A DNA stretch of 64,000 nucleotides from Pelagicoccus albus (GTDB taxonomy: Bacteria; Verrucomicrobiota; Verrucomicrobiia; Opitutales; Opitutaceae), in the NCBI RefSeq assembly GCF_014230145.1, contig NZ_JACHVC010000012.1:563001-627000 (forward strand), in the 5' to 3' direction. Positions 44,232 through 52,598 of this stretch are shown here, piece after piece; positions within the stretch are counted from its first letter, which is position 1, and every line of letters begins with the position of its first letter. A program made the translations under genes and the position numbers. The notes under the pieces are model-generated. The model searched no databases and was not told the DNA's origin. It saw nothing but the letters and a program-made list of their open reading frames with translations.

Positions 44232-45092
44232 ATGCCTAACCAGCAAGAAACCTTATCCCCTGTCCAACAAGTCGCCAACGCCATCGTATCCGGAGTAAAG
44301 AACGGGGATCTCGAGCTCCCCGTCATGCCGAGCGTAGCCAGCAAAGTATTTAGCCTTTCGAGAAATCCGGAGGCCGACATGGGCGAGCTCTCCAAACTGA
44401 TCCATAGCGACCAATCTATCGCGAGCCATGTGCTCCGGATCGCCAACTCCGCGACCTACCGGAGTGGAGAGCCCATAGTATCCCTGCAACAGGCTGTGAC
44501 TCGGCTAGGAATGAAACTGATGGGAGAAATCGCCATAGCCGTTTCCCTACAAGGTGACATTTTCAACGCAGGCGGCTTTGAGAAACAGATTAAGGAACTG
44601 CTTCGCCATGCGCTCGCAGCCGCAGCTTACGGACGCGAGATTGCCAAAAAGCGCAGACGCAACGTGGAAGGACAATTCCTCTGCGGACTTCTCCACTCCG
44701 TGGGACGTCCTATCTGCCTGAAGCTTATCTCAAAAGTGCAAAAGCAATTGGACGTGAGACTCAATGATAAGGAAGTCGCCCAGATCGTTTCCGCCATGCA
44801 TTCAAAAATTGCTACTAAGGCGGCCCTTGACTGGGATCTGCCGAGGCAATTGCAGGTGACCACTCACTACTATCCCACCTACGAGAGAGCGCCCAGCTTC
44901 AAGGACGAGAGTGCAGCGACCTACCTTTCCCAACTGCTCGGACATTGGATGATGGAGCCCATGAAGTTCAATGTGCTGGACCTGTCCAAAGACCCCGTAA
45001 TCGAATACCTTAACTTTTATCAAGACGACTTCCAGTACCTGCTCGGAAGAAAAGACGAAGTAAAAGCGGTTGTAGCCGCCATGGAACTATGA
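44232..45092 (+). CDS. HDOD-domain signalling protein
   Basis: The 286-residue protein is a single HDOD domain: LELPVMPSVASKVFSLSRNPEAD, HSDQSIASHVLRIANSATYR, IVSLQQAVTRLGMKLMGEI and QFLCGLLHSVGRPICLKL. HDOD domains resemble HD phosphohydrolases but usually lack catalytic metal ligands and act as signalling scaffolds. The gene overlaps the SthA gene by 4 bp (ATGA), so their translation is coupled, an odd pairing of a signalling protein with a redox enzyme. The 5' region holds nested inverted repeats. Confidence 0.92.
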   Translation: MPNQQETLSPVQQVANAIVSGVKNGDLELPVMPSVASKVFSLSRNPEADMGELSKLIHSDQSIASHVLRIANSATYRSGEPIVSLQQAVTRLGMKLMGEIAIAVSLQGDIFNAGGFEKQIKELLRHALAAAAYGREIAKKRRRNVEGQFLCGLLHSVGRPICLKLISKVQKQLDVRLNDKEVAQIVSAMHSKIATKAALDWDLPRQLQVTTHYYPTYERAPSFKDESAATYLSQLLGHWMMEPMKFNVLDLSKDPVIEYLNFYQDDFQYLLGRKDEVKAVVAAMEL

Positions 45093-46543
45093 CCCCAGAC
45101 GAACTTTTCGACATCATCGTCATCGGATCCGGACCCGGTGGCCAAAAAGCAGCCGAGCAAGCCACTAAGTCAGGCCTAAAAGTAGCCATCGTCGAAAGAG
45201 AAAGAGCGGTGGGCGGAACCTGCGTTCACCTGGGTACGATTCCAAGCAAGACTTTGCGCGAAGCAGCTCTGACCATAACGACCCTCAAGCGCAACGCGGA
45301 CGTATTCGACTTTAAGCTCAAGGAGAATATGGAGGTCTCAACCCTGATGAGGCGCTTGGACTCCGTGCTGCAGTCCTACACCAATCACATCTCCCAACAG
45401 ATGGACCTCACTGGAGGTAAGGTATTCCTAGGCCGAGCCTCATTTATTGACGAAACCACTGTGCTGGTAACGACGGTTAAAGGAAAGCGGACCGTGCTTC
45501 AGGGTAAACACATTATCGTAGCAACCGGATCACGTCCTCGCACTCCCGAAGAAATTCCTGTCGATCATGAGCACATTCTCGATAGCGATTCTATTTTGAG
45601 CATGATTTACCTGCCTCGATCGCTAACGGTGATTGGCGCAGGTGTCATAGCGTCTGAATACGCCTCCATCTTCTCCCTGCTTGGCGTAAAGGTCACAATG
45701 ATCGATAAAACGCCACGGCCTCTGATGTTCATGGAGCCAGAGCTAACCGGAAAATTCCTAGACAATTTTACCCGCTACGGGGGTAAATATATCGGCAATG
45801 TTAACGCCAAATCCGTCGAATGGAATGGGCTGCAAGTCCGTACCATTCTGGACAACGGACAGGAGCTCCTCAGCGACAAGATGCTGGTCGCCCAAGGTCG
45901 TCTCGCCAATACAGAACCTCTCAACCTGAGCAGCACGGGAGTGCAGCTTGGATCAAATGGTACCATCGACGTCGATGAAAACTATCAAACCTCCACCCCT
46001 TCCATCTATGCGGTCGGCGATGTCATCGGACCGCCTTCTCTCGCTTCAGTATCCATGGAGCAAGGACGCAGGGCAATAAAGCACATCATCGGAGAATCGA
46101 GCAAGGAATCTATCAGCCTAGTGCCGATAGGGATCTACGCAGTGCCAGAGCTATCCTCAGTCGGACTTTCGGAAGAGCAAGCCCGCGAGCAATACGGAGA
46201 TAATATTATAATCGGAAGAGCGAGTTTTGACGAAGTTGCCCGCGGACAAATCGCAGGTATCAAGGACGGCATGCTCAAAATGATTTCCGACGAGCAAGGA
46301 GAGAAGATCCTGGGCGTACACATCGTTGCCGAGGGGGCAACCGATTTGATCCATGTTGGCGAAATGGCTATCCTCAACGGCAATTCCATCGACGTCTTCC
46401 TAGAAAATATTCTGAACTTCCCCACCCTCGGAGAAGCGTACCGCATCGCAGCCTTAAACATCGCTACCAAACGCTCTCAACGCCAAAGCAAGAAGCTGCA
46501 GCCCCGTATCCAAAAACTCATAGATGAAGCCGAGTTGAACTAA
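45089..46543 (+). CDS. sthA: Si-specific soluble NAD(P) transhydrogenase
   Basis: The 484-residue flavoprotein shows the FAD-binding start DIIVIGSGPGGQKAAEQAT, the family-specific VGGTCVHLGTIPSKTLREAAL with a single cysteine (not the CxxxxC redox pair of lipoamide dehydrogenase), the NAD-binding TVIGAGVIASEYASIFSLLG, IYAVGDVIGPPSLAS, and a C-terminal dimerisation domain. SthA moves hydride between NADPH and NAD+ in the cytoplasm, balancing the two pools. The loss of the second cysteine is normal for SthA. It is coupled to the HDOD gene upstream. Confidence 0.95.
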   Translation: MTPDELFDIIVIGSGPGGQKAAEQATKSGLKVAIVERERAVGGTCVHLGTIPSKTLREAALTITTLKRNADVFDFKLKENMEVSTLMRRLDSVLQSYTNHISQQMDLTGGKVFLGRASFIDETTVLVTTVKGKRTVLQGKHIIVATGSRPRTPEEIPVDHEHILDSDSILSMIYLPRSLTVIGAGVIASEYASIFSLLGVKVTMIDKTPRPLMFMEPELTGKFLDNFTRYGGKYIGNVNAKSVEWNGLQVRTILDNGQELLSDKMLVAQGRLANTEPLNLSSTGVQLGSNGTIDVDENYQTSTPSIYAVGDVIGPPSLASVSMEQGRRAIKHIIGESSKESISLVPIGIYAVPELSSVGLSEEQAREQYGDNIIIGRASFDEVARGQIAGIKDGMLKMISDEQGEKILGVHIVAEGATDLIHVGEMAILNGNSIDVFLENILNFPTLGEAYRIAALNIATKRSQRQSKKLQPRIQKLIDEAELN

Positions 46544-46624
46544 GGGCTTTATTGTTTTTTTACAAAACTTTACGAGTTCCCGTTTGTAAACCGGCCTATG
46601 CTCTACATTGTGGAGAGCACTGGC

Positions 46625-47359
46625 ATGTGCGGGCGATACACCTTAAGAAAAGGCTTCAAATCTCTGGGCGAGAGCGTTGGGGATTACCTTCTGGAAAACA
46701 AAGTTGAAGCTCTCGGCGAAAGCGTTCCCCGCTACAACATCGCCCCGACCCAAAATAACACCGTCTTCCTACCCTCCCAGAACAATTCCAAAATCCTGAA
46801 CACATCGCGGATGCGGTGGGGGCTAGTACCAAGCTGGTCGAAAGAGCCTCGCAGCCAATCGCCGATGATAAACGCGAGGTCGGAAACCGTTTTCGACAAG
46901 CCCTCGTTTAGGTCCGCTTTCGAACGCAGACGCTGTCTCGTACCCGCAGACGGTTTTTATGAATGGAAAAGGCGAAATGGCATTAACCAACCGTACCATT
47001 TTACCCTACGGGATGAAGCCCCGTTTTGCATGGCAGGAATTTGGGAGAGCTGGACAGGCAAAGATGGATACGAAATCCAGAGCTATACCATTCTGACCAC
47101 CAGAGCGAATTCGCTGATGGCTAAATTCCACGACCGCATGCCCGTAATTCTCTCAGCGGAGCGATGCCGAGACTGGCTGGAGCTAAACACCTCTTCGATT
47201 AACAAGATCAAAGCCTCGGAAATCTTCGCTCCATTCGATTCCCAGGCAATGGCGTACAAGGTCGCAAATCCGGTTGTGAACAACAACAGCAACGAAGGCC
47301 CTGCTTGTCTCGAAGCACCCACAGCAGCCGACCAACCCCAGCTAGACCTGGACCTCTAG
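46625..47359 (+). CDS. YedK/HMCES-family SRAP abasic-site protein
   Basis: The start at 46625 gives MCGRYTLRKGF, placing the catalytic Cys at position 2, as the SRAP mechanism requires; the ATG at 46598 would bury it and is rejected. The 244-residue protein contains RYNIAPTQNN, RMRWGLVPSW, NARSETVFDKPSFRSAF, DGFYEWKRRNG (catalytic Glu) and FHDRMPVIL (active-site His). YedK/HMCES proteins form a thiazolidine cross-link with abasic sites in single-stranded DNA to shield them during replication. The gene overlaps the convergent hydrolase by 4 bp. An SOS box was not clear upstream. Confidence 0.93.
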   Translation: MCGRYTLRKGFKSLGESVGDYLLENKVEALGESVPRYNIAPTQNNTVFLPSQNNSKILNTSRMRWGLVPSWSKEPRSQSPMINARSETVFDKPSFRSAFERRRCLVPADGFYEWKRRNGINQPYHFTLRDEAPFCMAGIWESWTGKDGYEIQSYTILTTRANSLMAKFHDRMPVILSAERCRDWLELNTSSINKIKASEIFAPFDSQAMAYKVANPVVNNNSNEGPACLEAPTAADQPQLDLDL

Positions 47360-48336
47360 TCCGCGAGTTTTTCCTGCAGAAACGCCAAACAAACCCGCTC
47401 GTGCCAAGCCATCCCGCCCTTGCGAGCTCCGGGAAAACCTAGATGACCTCCTCGCTCGGGGAAAGTGGCGTAAAACATATCGCTTTGCGATGCGAGAACT
47501 TCAGGAAAACAGGCTTCGGTAAGAAACGGGTCGTTTCGCGCATTAAGAAGCAGCGAGGGTCGGGTGATGTCCTGAAGCCAGTTCAAAGCGCTACTACGCT
47601 TCCAATAGTCCTCTGCGCTGGCGAATCCATTTAAAGGAGCCGTGTAACGCCCATCAAATGCCTCAAAATCATCCAATTCCCTGCACCCTTCCGCATCCAG
47701 ATCCTCAGGAAACAGCTTGGCTTTCCTTTCGATCTTTTCGCTGAGCAGACGAATGAACCGCTTCATGTAGAAGCGATTACTCGGTCGGCCGATGCGGAGA
47801 GCCGACCCCTCGAGATCGATCGGTGCCGAAATAGAAACCGCCGCTCGAACCCCTTTCGGCAGGCAATCGGAATTCTCTCCCATATATTTGAGCACGACGT
47901 TCCCTCCGAGACTAAAACCAACCAAAGCAAGACGGTCGTATCGCATTAATAAATACCTAGCCACCTCATCGACATCCCCGGTATCTCCACTGTGATAAAA
48001 TCGGGCTTTGCGATTCATCTCTCCACTGCAGCCTCTGAAGTTGAGCGCCGCAAAATCCCAACCTAAGCGATTCACACATCTCGACAGACTCTTGACGTAT
48101 GGAGCTCCCGAGGAGCCCTCCAGTCCATGCATTGCTAAAACGCAAGTATCGATATTATCATTACAACTGGGCTTGGAGAAATCTATGTCCACAAAATCGC
48201 CATCCGCCAGCTCGATACGCTCCCTACGGTAGGACAGCCTGAACCGCCTCCGAGTTACATTTGGTATGATCGTTTCCAGATGTTCCCCTCTCAGGCCGAG
48301 GGGACAGTGATAAGGTGGAGCTTGATAGATTGGCAT
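47356..48336 (-). CDS. YheT-family alpha/beta hydrolase
   Basis: The 326-residue protein starts with the typical YheT preamble (LGLRGEHLETIIPNVTRRR; RERIELADGDFVDIDF), then VLAMHGLEGSSGAPYVKSL (oxyanion region), FAALNFRGCSGEMNRKARFYHSG, the nucleophile elbow LALVGFSLGGNVVLKYMGE (Ser in GFSLGG), and LLNARNDPFLTEACFP (acid). The late His is in RGGHLGF. The complete triad supports an active esterase or hydrolase in the cytoplasm. Substrates of this family are poorly defined. It is divergent from mgtE, 132 bp apart. Confidence 0.92.
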   Translation of the reverse strand: MPIYQAPPYHCPLGLRGEHLETIIPNVTRRRFRLSYRRERIELADGDFVDIDFSKPSCNDNIDTCVLAMHGLEGSSGAPYVKSLSRCVNRLGWDFAALNFRGCSGEMNRKARFYHSGDTGDVDEVARYLLMRYDRLALVGFSLGGNVVLKYMGENSDCLPKGVRAAVSISAPIDLEGSALRIGRPSNRFYMKRFIRLLSEKIERKAKLFPEDLDAEGCRELDDFEAFDGRYTAPLNGFASAEDYWKRSSALNWLQDITRPSLLLNARNDPFLTEACFPEVLASQSDMFYATFPERGGHLGFPGARKGGMAWHERVCLAFLQEKLAD

Positions 48337-48468
48337 TTAGCTTAGACTGAAGGCTTCCACCTTTCGCAGAGGAAGGATCGATAAAAAAGTCTCAGCCATT
48401 CTTTTTTTGCGCCATCTTAAAATAGCGATCTTGCTGCAGCAGCTACTATTTGTCTTAACCAAATCCTC

Positions 48469-49809
48469 ATGGAGCAGCGGGAAGACCAGACAGAGATCGC
48501 GACCAACGCCTTCAACCGCGACCTAAATCGGCTGAAGGATATGCATCCTAGCGACATCGCGGAGAATCTCGAAGACAGGAGTCTCCCCGACATTCGTCAG
48601 GTGCTGCGCGAGTTACCGGACGAAAAGGTAGCCGAGATTTTGACCGAGCTCCCCCAGGACATCCAAACCGACCTTCTGGAAAATATGCGCTTGGAACGCG
48701 TTTCCGACATCATTCCCGAAATGTATTCGGACGATGCGGCCGACGCATTGGGAGGCGTCTCCGCAGAACGACTCCAGGAGATCATGGACCAGCTCCCCGA
48801 CGAGGACGTCGAGGAGATAACCACCCTGCTTGAGTACGAGGCCGATACCGCAGGGGGTATCATGAGAACGGAAGTCAACGCGGTCCTCACCACGCTGGCC
48901 CTTTCGGAGGCAAGAGAAGCCATCCGCAAAGACGAAGACCAAGATCAAGATAACGCCATCTACATTTACGCAGTCGATGAAAACGAGCGTTTGCAAGGCG
49001 TGCTGAAACTAAGAGACCTCCTTTTCCGAGACCTTCGTCTGAAAGTGGCTGACGTCATGATCACCGAGGTACGCTCCGTATCGGTGAACGCCGACCAAGA
49101 GGAGATCGCCAACATCTTCCAAAAGTACAACTACCTCGCCCTCCCCGTAGTGGACGACTTCGGCAAACTAGTCGGACTCGTAACCTCGGACGACGTTATC
49201 GACGTTATCCAAGAAGAGGCCACAGAGGACATGCAGCGCATGGTGGGCTTGAGCGGAGAAGAAATGGTTACCACTCCGTGGAGCCGATCCGTGAAGAATC
49301 GCCTCCCTTGGCTGATGGTAAACCTGGGCACAGCATTTTTGGCCGCATGGGTGATATCCATGTTCGAAAAGACCATTTCCGCCTACACCGTACTCGCCTT
49401 TTTCCTACCCATCATAGGCGGAATGGGAGGCAATGCCGGCGCTCAAACCCTGACCATCGTTGTACGCTCGCTGGCTCTCGGAGAGATCGAGGACAAAGAG
49501 TGGAAACGGGTCTTGGTGAAGGAAATCATCATTGGCTCGGTAGCCGGCCTTGCCATTGGGATCGCAGTAGGAGCGATTTCCTGGCTCTGGCAAGGCAGCT
49601 GGCTGATCGGAGTCGTCGTATTTATGGCCATGCTGCTCAACATGGTTGCTGCCGCCCTAGCGGGAGTACTTGTCCCCGTCGGACTGCGAGCGGTCAAAGT
49701 CGACCCCGCACTTGCGTCCTCCATCATGGTAACCACAGTGACCGATGTGGTTGGCTTCTTCTTGTTTCTGAGCCTTGCCTCTTTGGCTCTCAAATTCGTT
49801 GCTCTCTAA
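48469..49809 (+). CDS. mgtE: magnesium transporter MgtE
   Basis: The 446-residue protein has the MgtE order. An N-terminal superhelical domain spans ~10-130 (LKDMHPSDIAENLEDRSLPD; VSDIIPEMYSDDAADALGG). A tandem CBS domain spans ~140-260 (TAGGIMRTEVNAVLTT; VADVMITEVRSVSVNADQ; LVTSDDVIDVIQEEATEDM). A five-helix pore follows, with PIIGGMGGNAGAQTLTIVVR. The cytoplasmic domains sense Mg2+ and close the channel when it is plentiful. The 132-bp upstream region shows no M-box riboswitch. It appears monocistronic. Confidence 0.95.
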   Translation: MEQREDQTEIATNAFNRDLNRLKDMHPSDIAENLEDRSLPDIRQVLRELPDEKVAEILTELPQDIQTDLLENMRLERVSDIIPEMYSDDAADALGGVSAERLQEIMDQLPDEDVEEITTLLEYEADTAGGIMRTEVNAVLTTLALSEAREAIRKDEDQDQDNAIYIYAVDENERLQGVLKLRDLLFRDLRLKVADVMITEVRSVSVNADQEEIANIFQKYNYLALPVVDDFGKLVGLVTSDDVIDVIQEEATEDMQRMVGLSGEEMVTTPWSRSVKNRLPWLMVNLGTAFLAAWVISMFEKTISAYTVLAFFLPIIGGMGGNAGAQTLTIVVRSLALGEIEDKEWKRVLVKEIIIGSVAGLAIGIAVGAISWLWQGSWLIGVVVFMAMLLNMVAAALAGVLVPVGLRAVKVDPALASSIMVTTVTDVVGFFLFLSLASLALKFVAL

Positions 49810-50020
49810 AGCCTACCAAAGCGATCCAATCACTAGCAGTAAATTTCGCGCTAATCACCCCTATTTCCATCTCAGTTAACGAGAAATGCTCCGATTAAGG
49901 ACTCTAGTCCTCAACATACTAACCGACCACTTCTAGCGAATTTTCGAACGAGCAAGCCTCACACGAACGCCCAACACCTCCGACAAACGTCGACCGCCAC
50001 ACCAAGAGAATCCCACCAAA

Positions 50021-50542
50021 ATGTCCGTTTCTGTACCCGTCGGAAAAATTCACGAATTTCTCAGCACCTCGCTCGTCAAGGTTATCGACACGATGGCCAG
50101 TATGCAATGCGAGTGCAAAGGGCACGAATCCTATTCGGGCAAGCAAGCATTCAGTCCAAAGATCGATCCCGCCAAAGATGATTCAAAGCGAATGTTCGCT
50201 TCTTCCGTGGGATTTGCAGGCGAAATCAATGGCGTGTGCTATCTCTTCATGACGGAAAACTTCGCGTACGAAGCGAGTGGGAAAATTACAGGATTAGATC
50301 GCGAAGACTTGGATGATGACGTCGTGCGCGACGTTTGTGGCGAATTGACGAACATGTTTGCGGGCACTTTCAAAAACAAGCTAGCAGACCTAGGACTGCC
50401 CTCGACACTCACCCTCCCAACTGTTGTCCAAGGCAAACGCATGGCCATCAGTACAGCGGGTACCGCAGAGCAGTATCGGTTTACCTTCGAGGTCGGAAAT
50501 CTCAATATCTACGCGGACCTCTTGCTTTCGCAACGCCTGTAA
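50021..50542 (+). CDS. CheX-like chemotaxis phosphatase-family protein
   Basis: The 173-residue protein resembles CheX. It begins VPVGKIHEFLSTSLVKVIDTM, includes VGFAGEINGVCYLFMTENFA, and carries the catalytic-helix motif DVCGELTNMFAGTFKN (residues ~105-120), where Glu and Asn attack CheY-phosphate. It lies between mgtE and the SufR-like regulator, away from other chemotaxis genes, and is the second such protein in the window. The 211-bp gap upstream holds no gene. The partner response regulator is unknown. Confidence 0.82.
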   Translation: MSVSVPVGKIHEFLSTSLVKVIDTMASMQCECKGHESYSGKQAFSPKIDPAKDDSKRMFASSVGFAGEINGVCYLFMTENFAYEASGKITGLDREDLDDDVVRDVCGELTNMFAGTFKNKLADLGLPSTLTLPTVVQGKRMAISTAGTAEQYRFTFEVGNLNIYADLLLSQRL

Positions 50543-50548
50543 ATCCGC

Positions 50549-51205
50549 TCACTTGGGCAAAATACGGTAAGCGCAACGACTACCGCCGCCTAGGAGATGT
50601 TCAACCCTCTCCACCTTGCAATCCGGGCCAAGAACCCGTTTGAAGACGGTCAATTCCCGCGCGCACAAGCCTTCGCAAACGGAAGCAGCGGCGCAAATCG
50701 GGCAATGATTCTCCACCAGCCGGAAACCAGCTTCTTCGTCGGCACTCACTTCCGCCATGTACCCTTCCGAATTGCGAAGGCGGGCAAGTTCCTTCACCCG
50801 CTCCTCTAGCGATTCGAACTGCTTCATCCGATCTGCGTAGTTACGCGCCTGTTCGTCCCTTCGCTCATTGAGCAATTTGTCGAGCGCTTCTTGGCCCAGA
50901 ACAGTCTCTACGCTCCCCAACAAATCCAAAATGAGATCGCGATGCCGATCCGGGAAATGCCGAGCCGCTTCCGGCGTCAAAGACCAGTATTTTGTCGGAC
51001 GCCCTTTCCCTTTGACCCGGTCCTCAGATTTCACGTCACCCAGTTGCTCGAGCTCCTGCATGTGCTGACGTATCGCCATGGAAGAGACACCGAGCTCGTC
51101 AGCCATCTCCTTGCTTGAAAGAGGGCCTTTCACCTTAAGCATCTCAAGTATGGTGCGGCGAGTCGCCCAATTCGGGCCTTTATAGCTGCCATTCTTTAAA
51201 GCCAT
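50549..51205 (-). CDS. SufR-like winged-helix regulator with C-terminal cysteine cluster
   Basis: The 218-residue protein has an N-terminal winged HTH (TRRTILEMLKVKGPLSSKEMADELGVSSMAIRQHMQELEQLG) with the wing GRPTKYWSLT. A helical middle and a C-terminal domain with cysteines at 168, 171, 177, 181, 196 and 211 (NHCPIC, VCEGLC) follow. This matches the COG2345/SufR group, where three or four cysteines hold a [4Fe-4S] cluster that controls DNA binding. It probably senses Fe-S status or oxidative stress; no suf genes are in the window. A perfect palindrome overlaps its ribosome site, suggesting self-repression. Confidence 0.85.
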   Translation of the reverse strand: MALKNGSYKGPNWATRRTILEMLKVKGPLSSKEMADELGVSSMAIRQHMQELEQLGDVKSEDRVKGKGRPTKYWSLTPEAARHFPDRHRDLILDLLGSVETVLGQEALDKLLNERRDEQARNYADRMKQFESLEERVKELARLRNSEGYMAEVSADEEAGFRLVENHCPICAAASVCEGLCARELTVFKRVLGPDCKVERVEHLLGGGSRCAYRILPK

Positions 51206-51206
51206 C

Positions 51207-51220
51207 CCTTTTTAAAAAGG
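51207..51220. promoter_or_regulatory. candidate autoregulatory operator overlapping the ribosome site
   Basis: A perfect 14-base palindrome, CCTTTTTAAAAAGG, lies two bases upstream of the SufR-like start codon. On the minus strand its right arm AAAAAGG is also the ribosome-binding region. Binding there could block both transcription and translation. AT-rich palindromes arise by chance, so this is tentative. Confidence 0.4.
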
Positions 51221-51399
51221 AAATTCTTTCTTAATAAGTCGAGCTTAAACGCCTGACAAAGAAGTGTCCTGCCCCGAGGAATCCCTCTGGCTTGCATCCC
51301 GACCCTTCAATCATGCTTCCCCCCTATCGACTTTTCTACGAAATGCTCTACAGTAAAAAGTCCGTAAAGAATCCCAAGTAGACAAACGAAAGGTAAGAG

Positions 51400-51729
51400 A
51401 TGGATGACCTGCTCATAGTACGAAGTTCCGATAGGGTGCGACCGCACCTTCGCCACAGGCGAGAAGCCTCTCCGATCGGAGCAAATTTTGGTATCATCCT
51501 AGGAGCAGCATGCGGTATAATCGGAGCGAGCCAGACGCCACACAGCCCCACCATAGGGTTGGCCTTGGGGCTTGCTGTAGGTATCGCGATCGGCGGATTG
51601 ATTGGCCCACTACTCCGATCACGTTTCAATCGGATAAGCCGCTATCCCCGAAACCACTACGACGGAATGCCTTTCTCGGAGCCCGGTGAAGAGCAGGAGG
51701 ATAACGAAAAACGCCTCGAGACGTCCTAA
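51400..51729 (+). CDS. small glycine-zipper membrane protein
   Basis: The 109-residue protein has two hydrophobic stretches rich in spaced glycines ([17 protein letters not shown], ~29-45; [21 protein letters not shown], ~52-71), followed by a basic then acidic tail. An AAGGTAAGAG ribosome site precedes the ATG. Glycine-zipper proteins often oligomerise in membranes. The family is unrecognised. It overlaps the convergent exonuclease III gene by 4 bp, in keeping with its neighbours. Confidence 0.6.
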   Translation: MDDLLIVRSSDRVRPHLRHRREASPIGANFGIILGAACGIIGASQTPHSPTIGLALGLAVGIAIGGLIGPLLRSRFNRISRYPRNHYDGMPFSEPGEEQEDNEKRLETS

Positions 51730-52481
51730 GCCAAGGTCATCTCGACTGGGCAATGGTCCGAGCCCAGAATTTCAGGAAGGATCCTTGCTCCTTTGAGCCG
51801 AGGACGAAGGCTCTGCGATATGAGGAAATAATCGATTCTCCACCCCACATTCCGAGTCCGAGCGCCAGCACGGTAACTCCACCAGGAGTAATGCCCCTTC
51901 CCCTGGGTAAATTCTCGAAAAGTGTCTACAAAGCCCGCTTCCAAAATTGAGTCGAAACCCGCTCGTTCTTCGTCCGTGAAACCCGCGTTTTTCCGGTTCG
52001 TCTTCGGATTTGCCAGATCATCCTCGGTGTGAGCCACATTTAGGTCACCGCAAAAGATAACCGGCTTCGTTTCCTCTAGCTTCTTCACGAAGGCGAGAAA
52101 ATCGCGGTCCCATTCCTGACGGTAATCAAGCCTCTTGAGCTCGTTTTGCGAATTCGGGGTGTAAACGGTGACCAAATAGAAATCCGAGTATTCCGCCGTG
52201 ATCACGCGCCCCTCGGAGTCGTGTGCCTCCATACCCAATCCATAGAAGATAGATTCAGGCGTTTCCTTGGACAAAATAGCAGTTCCGGAATAGCCTTTTT
52301 TGACCGCCTCATTGGCTAAGACACTCTCATAGCCAATCCATTCAAAGCCTTTGACGATTTCTGCGGTCGCTTTGGTTTCCTGCAAACAAATGAAGTCGGC
52401 TCCACTTCCATCGAAGAAATCCATAGCCCCTTTTTTCAGGGCCGCCCGAATACCGTTCACATTCCAAGAAACAAATTTCAT
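51726..52481 (-). CDS. xthA: exodeoxyribonuclease III / AP endonuclease
   Basis: From the ATG at 52481 the protein has 251 residues and starts [18 protein letters not shown], the family start; an upstream ATG at 52499 adds six residues. Active-site motifs are FICLQETKA (Glu metal ligand), [23 protein letters not shown] (Asp/Asn), [22 protein letters not shown] and [10 protein letters not shown] (catalytic Asp-His). It cleaves DNA at abasic sites and trims 3' blocked ends in base excision repair. Confidence 0.95.
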   Translation of the reverse strand: MKFVSWNVNGIRAALKKGAMDFFDGSGADFICLQETKATAEIVKGFEWIGYESVLANEAVKKGYSGTAILSKETPESIFYGLGMEAHDSEGRVITAEYSDFYLVTVYTPNSQNELKRLDYRQEWDRDFLAFVKKLEETKPVIFCGDLNVAHTEDDLANPKTNRKNAGFTDEERAGFDSILEAGFVDTFREFTQGKGHYSWWSYRAGARTRNVGWRIDYFLISQSLRPRLKGARILPEILGSDHCPVEMTLA

Positions 52482-52598
52482 CCGAGCGTTCAAAACCACC
52501 TTCCCCGAGGCATCAAACTGAATTCACCAAAATTCGACTCGCTATCTAGCGCTCGACAAGCGGTAGGCGCCGCCTAAAGTCCCCACCTCCACCAAGAA

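Noticed and set aside
46598-46624. Longer YedK/HMCES start at 46598
   Set aside because: It would move the catalytic cysteine from position 2 to 11, which the mechanism does not allow.
48337-48468. Possible M-box magnesium riboswitch ahead of mgtE
   Set aside because: The gap is only 132 bp and lacks the conserved M-box blocks.
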